A DNA stretch of 31,089 nucleotides from a virus: the IMG/VR virus record IMGVR_UViG_3300010300_000060, positions 1-31,089 of that record. One strand, given 5' to 3'. Numbering within the stretch: position 1 is the first letter of the stretch; each line of letters begins with the position of its first letter. Below the pieces are notes generated by a model. It was given only the letters and a program-made list of their open reading frames with translations, searched no databases and was not told the origin of the DNA. This document shows, piece by piece, positions 1 to 9,675 of this stretch. The position numbers and the translations under genes were made by a program.

Positions 1-3000
1 GTAGGTTTTACAACTGCTGGAACATCAGGTGTTCATAAGTTTGCAACTCAATCAAAAAATACTTTATCGGAAATAAGAGTATTAAATTCTGGCGAAAATT
101 ATGAAAATAGAAAGTTAAGAGTAAAACCATCAGGAATATCTACATTTTTCAATACAATTAATTTTAAAAATCATGGTTTTGAAGATGGTCAAGTAGTTGA
201 ATATTCAAATACAGTTAGTTTAGCATCAACAATCGCAAACAAAATTAATGGTATAAGCACTGATAATAAATATTACATTTTAAAAGTAGATGATGACTCT
301 TTTAAATTAGCAGACGCTGGAATAGGTGCAACATCTCCAGATAATTATCAAAGAAGAGTGCCTGTTGGATTAGGAACAACCGCTGGAGAAGGATATCATG
401 TTTTTAGTTTCCCAGAAATTAATTTAAAAGTAGAATATTCCTCAGTTGGTTTAGGATCAACACAATTTAAAGGAACGATTAATGCTACTCCAATTATAAG
501 GGGATCAATTCAAGATGTATATGCATATGAAACTGGATCTGATTATGGATCATCAATTTTAAATTATGAGAATAGCCCAACTATTTCTATAAAAAATGGT
601 AAGAATGCAAGTTTATTGCCAGTTATTGTTTCTGGAGAGATAAAATCAGTATCAATTTTAGGCGGAGGTAGTGAATATTATTCTATTCCCGATTTAGTTG
701 TAAATGGAACTGGATCTGGTGCTAGTTTAAAAGCTGTATTGACAAATAATAAAATTAGTGATGTAGTTATTATTAATCCAGGAACTGGATATTCTTCATC
801 TAATACAACTATTACTGTAAATTCATCAGGAAAAGGTGCCTTATTTGGTGTTGATGTTAGATCTTTAACTGTAAATAAAAATTTAAAATTTACAGATATA
901 AATGATAATTTTTATGAATCCAATGAATTAATTTTAAAAGCAGATAATGGTCTAAAATATTCAATAAGTGGATATACTGATTCATTAAAAGAACAGTTTT
1001 CTGATACTAATTCTAGTATTCATTCGCCAATTATTGGTTGGGCATATGATGGAAATCCAATTTATGGGTCTTTTGGATATAGTGATCCATTAGATAAAAC
1101 TAGTGATGTTAAATCAATTACTCCAGGATACACTAAAAGTTTAACTCATATCGAAAATAGACCATCAGGATTTGAATTAGGGTTTTTTATAGAAGATTAT
1201 AAATTTACAAATTCTGGTGACTTAGATGAATACAATGGAAGATTTTGTGTAACAGAGGAATTTCCTAATGGAACTTATGCGTATTTTGCAACTTCCATAG
1301 AAAATGCTGAAGGTGTTTTCGATGGCGTATTCCCATATTTTATTGGTGATAGATACAGATCTAAATTATTAATAGAAAATAAGACATTAGATCAAGATTT
1401 TGATTTTAATTCATCTAATTTGATAAGAAATACTTTCCCATATAAAGTTGGAGATGTTAATGCGGATTATGATTTTATTGTAGAATCTAATGAATTAATT
1501 AATCAAGAGTTGGTAGTAGAATCTGTTTCTTTTGGGCCTTTGGAAGATTTTGAAATTATAGAGTCTGGAATTAATTATTCGGTAAATGATGTATTAAATT
1601 TCGATGAAAGTGAAACTAGTGGGGGTGGATTAATAGTAAGAGTTTCAAAAATTAAAGGAAAAGAAATTGATAATTTACAAACTTCATATGTTACTTATGA
1701 AGATTCAATTTTTGTTCGGAGAAAGAATGAAATAGATGTTTTTGTTCTTCCTAGACATGAGTTTAATGATCTAGATTATGTGAATATTTCAGGATTTTCT
1801 ACTAATTTTTCTTATTTAAATGGAAATTATCAAATTGGTGTTACAACATATCTTTCCACAATTACCGTTGATATTCCAACGACAGTTGGCGTAATAACGG
1901 ACATTTACGTTTCTAATATTCCAAAAAATATTTCTATAGGAAGTAGCGCAGAAATTGGATCTGAAGTATTTAAAATTTTAAATATATTTGATAGAAATAA
2001 TATTATAAGAGTTCAAAGAAGTTCTGTAGGAACATCTCATACTGCAACATCAAGAATTAATTTTATACCAAATAAGTTTACTTTCACTAAAGTTGGTGAT
2101 GATTTCGATTCTAAAGTAAATGATGTAGTATATTTTAATCCAAAAGAATCTGTAGGTGTTGGAACTACTTCAGGATTAACAACATCGGCTACTTTTAATA
2201 TTGGCATTCAAACGAATAATACTATTTCTATTCCAACTCAATCAATATTTTTGCCGGGTCATCCATTTAAAACAAATCAGGGAATATTCTTCAACAAACC
2301 AGCTTCTGCAGCATCTATTTCAGTAGCAAATACATCAACAAGCACACCTTTTGATCTTCCTGGAGTTGGAACAACTATATTTGTAATTAAAAAATCTGCA
2401 GATCATATAGGTTTGGTAACTGAGGTTGGATTAACTACCAACACAAATGGATTATATTTTATTAATAATGCAGATGATAATTCTCAATATTATTTCGAAA
2501 GTGATTTTACGCAAATAACTGGAGATATAAAAAAGATAACTACAAAAGTTACTCTTTCTACAACTCACACTTTAAAAACAGATGATATAATTTCATTAAC
2601 TGTAAATCCTTCATTGAATGTTGGTATTGGAACATCAACCAAAGTCAATATTTTTAAAAACTTCAACAATACAATATCAGTTGGAAAAAATTATTTTAGA
2701 CTTTATGATATATCAACAGATAATAAAAATTATCGTTTTGAATCATCAGTAAAACATAATTTTAAAACAGGTGATAGAGTTATTTACAATTCAGCAATTT
2801 ATCCCACTAGCATTTTAAAGAAGGCTAATGGAGAAGAGATGGAAAACTCTTCTTTCTATGTAAAAGTAATTGATGATTATAATGTTATTCTTGTCGAATC
2901 ATATAGCGATTTATCTAAAAATTCTATTAGTGGAGAAAGTTCTTTAAATCTTTATTCACCTAGCGTTTCATCTCATGTTGGATCATATTATAGTATTTTA

Positions 3001-6000
3001 GCATTAGTAAATCCAAAAATAGAAGTAGTAAAGAACAACGATTTGGTATTTGACTTAACAGATTCTTCTTTAACTGGATATAATTTAAAAATATTCTATG
3101 ATAAAGATTTTAAAGATGAATTTATTTCAACAGGATCTACTTCAATATTCAGCGTTTCTGGAGTAGGAACTGCAGGAGTTTCTACAAACGCTTCACTGAC
3201 ATTAAATTATGGCGCAAATATTCCAGAAAAATTGTATTATGCTTTAGAGAAATCTGGAAGTATCAGCACAGTAGATAAGGAAGTTTCTAACTACTCTGAA
3301 ATATCTTTTGTTAATAGTCACTATAAAGGTTCTTATAAAGTAACTTCTGTAGGATCTACTACTTTTGACATATCTTTAACAAAAGATCCAGAAAGAGATT
3401 CTTATTCAAAATCTGAATGCGATAGTCTTAAATATGATACATCTTCTTTAAATGATACTGGTGGAGTATCAAAACTTGCAGTATTATCTTTTGGAGATAA
3501 TTATACAAAAATACCAGAATTTATTGATATAACTTCAACTAATGGTTCTGGCGCTTATGTTATTGCCAAATCTAATACAATTGGAAAAATTAATCAAGTT
3601 AGAATTATAAATGAGGGATTTGAATACTCTTCCGATAAAACATTGTCTCCAGAAACTTCAATATCTAATTCAATAGTACTTGAAGATTCTAATCAAATTT
3701 CATCTATTGATGTATTATCGGGAGGTCAAAATTATACATCTGCTCCAGATTTAATTATTATTGATCCAGAAACACGAGAAGTATTTTCTCAAGGAATATT
3801 AAAAGCAAATCTATCTGGAAATTCTATAGAATCTGTGGAGGTAGAACAATCTCCGAAAGGAATTCCATTTAGAGCAGATGTTAAGGCAGTAAACAATACA
3901 AATGGAATTGGCATACAAACATTTTCTGTTTCATCAGGAACAGTTATTACTTGCAAATTAATAACACCATCTGCAGGATTTGGTGCATTATCTCCTTTCT
4001 CTATTGGTGATAAAATTTTTGTAGAAGGATTTGAAAAAGAAGGCTCTGATGGTTCCGGATTCAATTCCGAAGATTATGGTTATGAATTCTTTACTGTTAC
4101 TAATTTTAGTTCTGGTGGTCCTGGAGTTGCAGCAGAATTAGAATACAATTTAACTGGATTTACAACAAATGCTGGAGTAGCAAAAACTGTTTCAAATAGT
4201 TATGCTTCTATAGTTAATTTTAATAAATATCCACAATTCTCAGCAAATTTGGAATTTTCCAAATTTATAATAAATGAAAAATTACAAGTTAAGGTTGAAT
4301 CTAACTTTATTGAAAGTGATCTTAAAGTAACAGAGATTGGCGATAATTTTATAAAAGTATCTGGATCATATTATTTAAAAACATCAGATAAAATAAGAGG
4401 AACAATATCTGGTTCTATTGCAACAATAAATGAAATAAATTCATATCAAGGTAATTTAATCATTGATTCCAAGTCAAGGAGAGATTATGGGTGGTCTGAT
4501 GATATTGGAAAATTAAATCAAGATACGCAAGTTATTGCAGATAATGATTACTATCAAAATCTTTCCTATTCAGTCAAAACAAAAAAAACATGGGATGATA
4601 TTTCTAGCCCAGTAAATAAAATTCTTCATACTGCTGGGATGAAGAATTTTGCAGATACAGAAATTATTAATAGTGTTGGTATAACGACAAAACCAGTATC
4701 AGACAGATTTGATAGTTATATCACAGAATTAGTTGATATATCAAGTGAAAATAGAGTTGATACTATTAATTATTTTGATTTAGTTAAAGATATTGAAATT
4801 TTTAGTTCTTCAAATAAGTCAAAATTTATAAAATTAAACAATAAAAAACTGACTGATTATATAAAATCAGTAACAAATAGAGTATTAAAAATTGACGATA
4901 TCAGTGAATTTTTCTCATCTTCAGAATCGGATTTAGATATTTTTACAAGGATAGAAGAAATACCTGCATCTAGAGATTATACTAGGTATTTGGTTCAAGT
5001 AACTAATAATGATTTCACTCAAGTTCAACTTGAAGAATTAGTTGTATTGAATGATGATGCAAGAAATACTTATTTACTAGAAAAAGCATCGATTTCAAAT
5101 ACTATTGGTTTTGGTATAACAACTTCAGATTATGTTAATACTGAAAATAGATTAGGCAATTTTGAAGTTATTGAAGAACTTGGAGCAGTATATCTCAAAT
5201 TTTCTCCAATTGACGAATATAATACAGACTATAAAGTTAAATTTATTTCCAATAAGTTTTCTAATTTTGCAGGAGTAGGAACAACATCTATAGGTTCAAT
5301 TGACATTACATCAACTTCTCATGCTGTAGGTTCTGGTTTAACACAGACATTAAGTCAAACTTCCGGTAAAACAGCAATTTATTCTCAAGTTTATTTGACA
5401 GACAATGTAACTTTAGAAATGAATTATGTTGAAATTTACGTTGACTATGATGGAACAGATGTAAATTTCACAGAACTTTTTATGGATAGTGATGAAGATA
5501 ATTTTAGTGCCAATCCAATAGGGTTATTTACATCTTATGTTGATGGTGGAGGAATTTTAAAATTAGATTGCGAAAATCTATCAAATAATTCTATTACTTT
5601 ACAATCAAGAAATATTGAATTTGCATCTGTAGGTATTGCATCGACATATAGATTTAAAGCTCTTAATCAACCAGATGAATCTGAAAGAACAATTTTATAT
5701 GAAGCAAAAGATATTTCTTCATCTTCTTCCGAAATAGAAATAAATTCTTTGAATATTAACTTATTCAGCTCACTAAAATCTACTATTAGAGTAGATGATG
5801 GTAGTTCTAGTGCTCTGCATCAAGTCATGTTTATTCATGACACTAACAATGTTTATACGGTTCAATATCCTTTTATTTCTATAGGAAGCACTACTGGAAT
5901 TGGAACTTTTGGTGGAGAAATAAGTGGTTCCGAAGCAAAACTTAAGTTTTATCCAGATTCTGCAGGAACATTTAATTTATTGAGTTTTAATGAGAAATTT

Positions 6001-9000
6001 TACTCATTTACTGATTTAAATTCATTAAATTCACCTTTACCTTTAAAATATGGTGATAATAATCAAATAGAAGATTCAAATTATGTAGTAACTCAATATT
6101 TGTCTAAAGGTAGTCAAGATGTTTTCAATTTCAAATTAAATTATGAAACTACTCCAATTTTCATGAAGGTTTTTGATCCAACAAATACTACTGTTTTAGA
6201 TCCAACTACTAGTGAATTTACAATACCAAATCATTTCTTTAATACTGGAGAAGAATTGACATATAGATATAAGTCTTCCTTTATAGGTGTTACTCCATCA
6301 TCTATTTTATCTGGCGGTGTTGGAATTGGATCAACAGTTTATGCAATAAAAACAAGCAATTCAACATTTAAGTTGGCAGCAAGTAAGTCAGATGCAGATT
6401 CTGGAACTTCTATTAGTTTTTCGTCAGTTGGATCTGGAAATGCTCATGAACTTGAAATGGTTAAGAAAAATGAAAAAGCTTTAATAGTAGTTGATAATTT
6501 AGTTCAAGCACCAATTTCATACGCATTATTAAGTTATACAATTGATAATGGAGGAAGTGACATTAATTCCGGTGTAACAACAATCGCATTGAGTGGAATA
6601 TCTTCTATTTTTCCAAAAGATATTTTAAAAATTGATGACGAATATGTTAAAGTTGAAAATGTTGGTTTTGGAACTTCAATTTCCGGTCCGATTTCTTTTG
6701 CAGGATCTTTTCCACTTGTTGAAGTTGAAAGAGGATTTGTTGGGTCTTCAGCAACGTCTCACAGTGATGGTAGTGTAGTTGATTTATATAGAGGTTCATT
6801 CAATATTGTAGGAGATGAAATTTGGTTTACAGAACCTCCCAGAGGGGTTCTAGAGGAACAAGCATTTATTGATGATGATAATCTTCCAGAACCAGTTTCT
6901 AGTTTTTCTGGAAGAGTTTTCTTGAAAAAAGATTATTCTAATAATCAAATATTCGATAATATTTCAGATAACTTTACTGGAATAGGTCAAACTTATGAAA
7001 TGACTGTTGGTGGAGCATCTACTAGTGGAATTGGATCAGATGGATCTAGATCTATTGTTTTTCTTAATGGCATTTTCCAATCACCAACAACAAATAATAA
7101 TCCAAATGGAAATTTTGAGTTGCAAAATGATTCAAATGCTGGAATTACTACAATTATATTCTCAGGTATTACTTCAGCAAATGGTTCAATTATCACTAGC
7201 GAAAGTGATGTAAATGTAAATGAAGTTCCTAGAGGAGGATTGATTGTTTCATTAGGATCTACTCCAGGTTTAGGATATGCTCCACTTGTAGGTGCTTCTG
7301 TTAGACCTATAATTGGTGCTGGTGGAGCAATATCTGATATTGTAGTTGGATTAGGAACGACTTCTGAAATTAAATCAATAAGTAATCCATATTCTATAAG
7401 CACTGCTTCTTATGACAATGTTACTGGTGTTTTAGAAGTTACTACAGTAAATCCACATAATTTTGGCGGATCAGATCTTCAAGTGTATTTGGAAAATTTA
7501 GAATTTTCTTGCGATTCTTCACATTTGGGAGTAACAACAACTATTTTCCCAGATGGAAGCAGCCCTTATGGAACAAAATTCCCAGTTATTGGAATAACAT
7601 CCGAAAATACTTTTAGTGTTAGAGTTGGAACTAGCACGATTACTCATAATTATGTTGGAATGGGATCCGCATATCGTTGGTATAATTTGAATTCTGGATC
7701 TGGATATAGAAATTCAGTTTCTATAGGAATAACTGATTTAGGAGAAACTCCTGGAAGTGGTGCTGTTATAACTGCTTCGGTAGGAGCTGGTGGAACTTTA
7801 TCATTCGCAGTTTCTTCTCCAGGATCTGGATATTCAACAGAAACTACCTTTATAGAAGTTCCTGCGCCATCATACGATAATTTAGAGGTTACTGGAGTAT
7901 CAAGAAGAGGTATTGGTTCTACTACTGATACTGGAATTGGATTATTGCTTAATGTAGAAGTTGGAGCATCTTCCACAACAGGTATTGGTTCAACATTATT
8001 CCAAATTTCTAATTTTAATATTACAAGATCTGGATATGGATTTAAGCCAGGAGATGTTATAACTCCAGTCGGATTAGTAACTGCTGCTGGTCTATCAGAA
8101 CCTATTGAACAGTTCCAATTGACAGTTTTGGATACATTTTCCGATCAATTCTTTGCATGGGATTTTGGGGAACTGGATTACATAGATTCTATTAAAAGTT
8201 TGCAAGATGGAACTAGAAAATTATTCCCATTATATTATCAAAATCAATTACTCAGCTTTGATATAGACTTATCAGATTCCGATTCTCAATTAATTGATGT
8301 TGATGCTCTTTTAATAATCTTCGTAAACGGAGTTTTACAAGAACCTGGATCTTCTTATGTGTTTAATGGCGGAACTTCTTTCACATTTACATCTGCACCA
8401 AAAGAAAATGATGATGTTAGAATTTATTTCTATAGAGGAAGTTCTAATGATAGTGGATTGATTAATATCAATGAGACTATTGAAATAGGAGATGAAGTTA
8501 GGATAATTAAAAATAATAATTTGTTGGGATTAACCACATCCCAAGACAATAGTAGAACAATTTCTAATATTGTATATTCTGATCAAATTGAAACAGTTCT
8601 ATATGGTGGTAGTGGCATTGATGATATCAATTTAAAACCTTTATCATGGTCTAAACAAAAAAGAGATAAAATAATTGATGGAGTTTATCAATATAAAACT
8701 AGAGACATATTAGAACCTCAAGTATATCCAACATCTAAAATAATAAAATCCATAACCTCTGGAGATACTACAATTTATGTTGATAGTGTAGACTTGTTTA
8801 ATTATGAAACACCTTCTTCTTTTGACGCATCAATAATTTCTGGTGATCCTGATCCTGTTTCTGCTGCAGTTACTGCAATTGTTTCTTCAAGTGGAACTAT
8901 TCAGTCTTTATCGATTACAAACCCTGGAAGTGGATATACTGGATCATCAATAAGTGCTAAAATTTCAGCTCCATCAAAAATTGGAGTTGGAATTGGAACA

Positions 9001-9627
9001 ACTGCAACTGCTACTATAACTGTTTCTGGAGGATTTCTAACAACTCCAATAACAATTACAAACCCAGGATTGGGATATAGTCAAACAAATCCACCTCAGG
9101 TATTAGTTGCTCAACCAGCACCAATGCATGAATCTTTAACAAATATTAACACTTTCCAATATAATTCTGGAAATATTACTGAAATTGGAACTAGATCTGG
9201 ATTTGGTGGAGCATCTTTAGGAGTATACTTTGTTTTAGATGATGTTACAAATCTTTCTACAGGTGATTACATTCATATTTCCGGAACATCTGTTGGGAAT
9301 GGAGTTACATCCGTAATAATATCTGATTCAAATATTATTGGATTAGGAACTACATGTGTTGATAATATTTACAGAATTTCTGATGTTAATTTAGGAATAA
9401 ACAGCATTACTTGCAACATTCTATCAACAACTGATACTACCGGAATACAAACATCTGGAAATTATTCCGGAAAGTTCTCTTGGGGAAGACTTTCTTCTGT
9501 CACTAGATCTACAACTAATCCAATATCTTTAGATATTTCCGGATACCAAGTTGATGTTGGATTAACCACTTTCCCAACTATTCAAAGAAGAAGTGAAGGA
9601 TTGAGGAATACTGGTGCGTTGTCTTAA
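1..9627 (+). CDS. Giant virion structural protein with YHYH-like domain, 5' end outside window
   Basis: The reading frame is open from the first base, so this is the C-terminal 3208 residues of a larger protein; a GTG at 358 is only an internal valine. Around residues 336-455 is a YHYH-like domain (SPIIGWAYDGNPIYG, then DLDEYNGRF, PNGTYAYF and FPYFIG), although the YHYH tetrapeptide itself is not seen. The rest is modular: GxGY repeats (NPGTGY, NPGSGY, NPGLGY), segments of the form H-x-F-x-T-G (HNFKTGDRVIY, NHFFNTGEELTY), NGVLQEPGSSYVFNGG-type modules near 8.3 kb, and many GIGTT/GVGTT turns. The end (FSWGRL ... FPTIQRR) resembles the C-terminus of large cyanophage structural proteins. No catalytic domain or membrane segment was seen. 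Lying directly upstream of gp8, it occupies the place of T4 gene 7, so a baseplate or peripheral tail role is inferred from position only. It is very AT-rich. Confidence 0.85.
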   Translation, partial: VGFTTAGTSGVHKFATQSKNTLSEIRVLNSGENYENRKLRVKPSGISTFFNTINFKNHGFEDGQVVEYSNTVSLASTIANKINGISTDNKYYILKVDDDSFKLADAGIGATSPDNYQRRVPVGLGTTAGEGYHVFSFPEINLKVEYSSVGLGSTQFKGTINATPIIRGSIQDVYAYETGSDYGSSILNYENSPTISIKNGKNASLLPVIVSGEIKSVSILGGGSEYYSIPDLVVNGTGSGASLKAVLTNNKISDVVIINPGTGYSSSNTTITVNSSGKGALFGVDVRSLTVNKNLKFTDINDNFYESNELILKADNGLKYSISGYTDSLKEQFSDTNSSIHSPIIGWAYDGNPIYGSFGYSDPLDKTSDVKSITPGYTKSLTHIENRPSGFELGFFIEDYKFTNSGDLDEYNGRFCVTEEFPNGTYAYFATSIENAEGVFDGVFPYFIGDRYRSKLLIENKTLDQDFDFNSSNLIRNTFPYKVGDVNADYDFIVESNELINQELVVESVSFGPLEDFEIIESGINYSVNDVLNFDESETSGGGLIVRVSKIKGKEIDNLQTSYVTYEDSIFVRRKNEIDVFVLPRHEFNDLDYVNISGFSTNFSYLNGNYQIGVTTYLSTITVDIPTTVGVITDIYVSNIPKNISIGSSAEIGSEVFKILNIFDRNNIIRVQRSSVGTSHTATSRINFIPNKFTFTKVGDDFDSKVNDVVYFNPKESVGVGTTSGLTTSATFNIGIQTNNTISIPTQSIFLPGHPFKTNQGIFFNKPASAASISVANTSTSTPFDLPGVGTTIFVIKKSADHIGLVTEVGLTTNTNGLYFINNADDNSQYYFESDFTQITGDIKKITTKVTLSTTHTLKTDDIISLTVNPSLNVGIGTSTKVNIFKNFNNTISVGKNYFRLYDISTDNKNYRFESSVKHNFKTGDRVIYNSAIYPTSILKKANGEEMENSSFYVKVIDDYNVILVESYSDLSKNSISGESSLNLYSPSVSSHVGSYYSILALVNPKIEVVKNNDLVFDLTDSSLTGYNLKIFYDKDFKDEFISTGSTSIFSVSGVGTAGVSTNASLTLNYGANIPEKLYYALEKSGSISTVDKEVSNYSEISFVNSHYKGSYKVTSVGSTTFDISLTKDPERDSYSKSECDSLKYDTSSLNDTGGVSKLAVLSFGDNYTKIPEFIDITSTNGSGAYVIAKSNTIGKINQVRIINEGFEYSSDKTLSPETSISNSIVLEDSNQISSIDVLSGGQNYTSAPDLIIIDPETREVFSQGILKANLSGNSIESVEVEQSPKGIPFRADVKAVNNTNGIGIQTFSVSSGTVITCKLITPSAGFGALSPFSIGDKIFVEGFEKEGSDGSGFNSEDYGYEFFTVTNFSSGGPGVAAELEYNLTGFTTNAGVAKTVSNSYASIVNFNKYPQFSANLEFSKFIINEKLQVKVESNFIESDLKVTEIGDNFIKVSGSYYLKTSDKIRGTISGSIATINEINSYQGNLIIDSKSRRDYGWSDDIGKLNQDTQVIADNDYYQNLSYSVKTKKTWDDISSPVNKILHTAGMKNFADTEIINSVGITTKPVSDRFDSYITELVDISSENRVDTINYFDLVKDIEIFSSSNKSKFIKLNNKKLTDYIKSVTNRVLKIDDISEFFSSSESDLDIFTRIEEIPASRDYTRYLVQVTNNDFTQVQLEELVVLNDDARNTYLLEKASISNTIGFGITTSDYVNTENRLGNFEVIEELGAVYLKFSPIDEYNTDYKVKFISNKFSNFAGVGTTSIGSIDITSTSHAVGSGLTQTLSQTSGKTAIYSQVYLTDNVTLEMNYVEIYVDYDGTDVNFTELFMDSDEDNFSANPIGLFTSYVDGGGILKLDCENLSNNSITLQSRNIEFASVGIASTYRFKALNQPDESERTILYEAKDISSSSSEIEINSLNINLFSSLKSTIRVDDGSSSALHQVMFIHDTNNVYTVQYPFISIGSTTGIGTFGGEISGSEAKLKFYPDSAGTFNLLSFNEKFYSFTDLNSLNSPLPLKYGDNNQIEDSNYVVTQYLSKGSQDVFNFKLNYETTPIFMKVFDPTNTTVLDPTTSEFTIPNHFFNTGEELTYRYKSSFIGVTPSSILSGGVGIGSTVYAIKTSNSTFKLAASKSDADSGTSISFSSVGSGNAHELEMVKKNEKALIVVDNLVQAPISYALLSYTIDNGGSDINSGVTTIALSGISSIFPKDILKIDDEYVKVENVGFGTSISGPISFAGSFPLVEVERGFVGSSATSHSDGSVVDLYRGSFNIVGDEIWFTEPPRGVLEEQAFIDDDNLPEPVSSFSGRVFLKKDYSNNQIFDNISDNFTGIGQTYEMTVGGASTSGIGSDGSRSIVFLNGIFQSPTTNNNPNGNFELQNDSNAGITTIIFSGITSANGSIITSESDVNVNEVPRGGLIVSLGSTPGLGYAPLVGASVRPIIGAGGAISDIVVGLGTTSEIKSISNPYSISTASYDNVTGVLEVTTVNPHNFGGSDLQVYLENLEFSCDSSHLGVTTTIFPDGSSPYGTKFPVIGITSENTFSVRVGTSTITHNYVGMGSAYRWYNLNSGSGYRNSVSIGITDLGETPGSGAVITASVGAGGTLSFAVSSPGSGYSTETTFIEVPAPSYDNLEVTGVSRRGIGSTTDTGIGLLLNVEVGASSTTGIGSTLFQISNFNITRSGYGFKPGDVITPVGLVTAAGLSEPIEQFQLTVLDTFSDQFFAWDFGELDYIDSIKSLQDGTRKLFPLYYQNQLLSFDIDLSDSDSQLIDVDALLIIFVNGVLQEPGSSYVFNGGTSFTFTSAPKENDDVRIYFYRGSSNDSGLININETIEIGDEVRIIKNNNLLGLTTSQDNSRTISNIVYSDQIETVLYGGSGIDDINLKPLSWSKQKRDKIIDGVYQYKTRDILEPQVYPTSKIIKSITSGDTTIYVDSVDLFNYETPSSFDASIISGDPDPVSAAVTAIVSSSGTIQSLSITNPGSGYTGSSISAKISAPSKIGVGIGTTATATITVSGGFLTTPITITNPGLGYSQTNPPQVLVAQPAPMHESLTNINTFQYNSGNITEIGTRSGFGGASLGVYFVLDDVTNLSTGDYIHISGTSVGNGVTSVIISDSNIIGLGTTCVDNIYRISDVNLGINSITCNILSTTDTTGIQTSGNYSGKFSWGRLSSVTRSTTNPISLDISGYQVDVGLTTFPTIQRRSEGLRNTGALS

Positions 9628-9648
9628 AACTAATGCTTATTGATCGAT

Positions 9649-9656
9649 TATAAATA
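9649..9656 (+). promoter_or_regulatory. T4-type late promoter TATAAATA
   Basis: An exact TATAAATA octamer, the T4 late-promoter -10 element recognised by gp55-RNA polymerase, lies in the 48-base gap between the giant gene and gp8, 19 bases before the ATG at 9676. It probably drives gp8 and the genes after it. An upstream TTG at 9640 would put the octamer inside the coding region, which argues against that start. Confidence 0.75.
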
Positions 9657-9675
9657 TAGAAAAAACTATATTCAC

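Noticed and set aside
358-360. GTG at 358 as start of the giant gene
   Set aside because: The frame is open back to base 1 with protein features like those downstream, so the gene begins outside the window.
9640-9675. TTG start for gp8 at 9640
   Set aside because: It would place the exact late-promoter octamer inside the gene; the conserved protein begins at the ATG at 9676.
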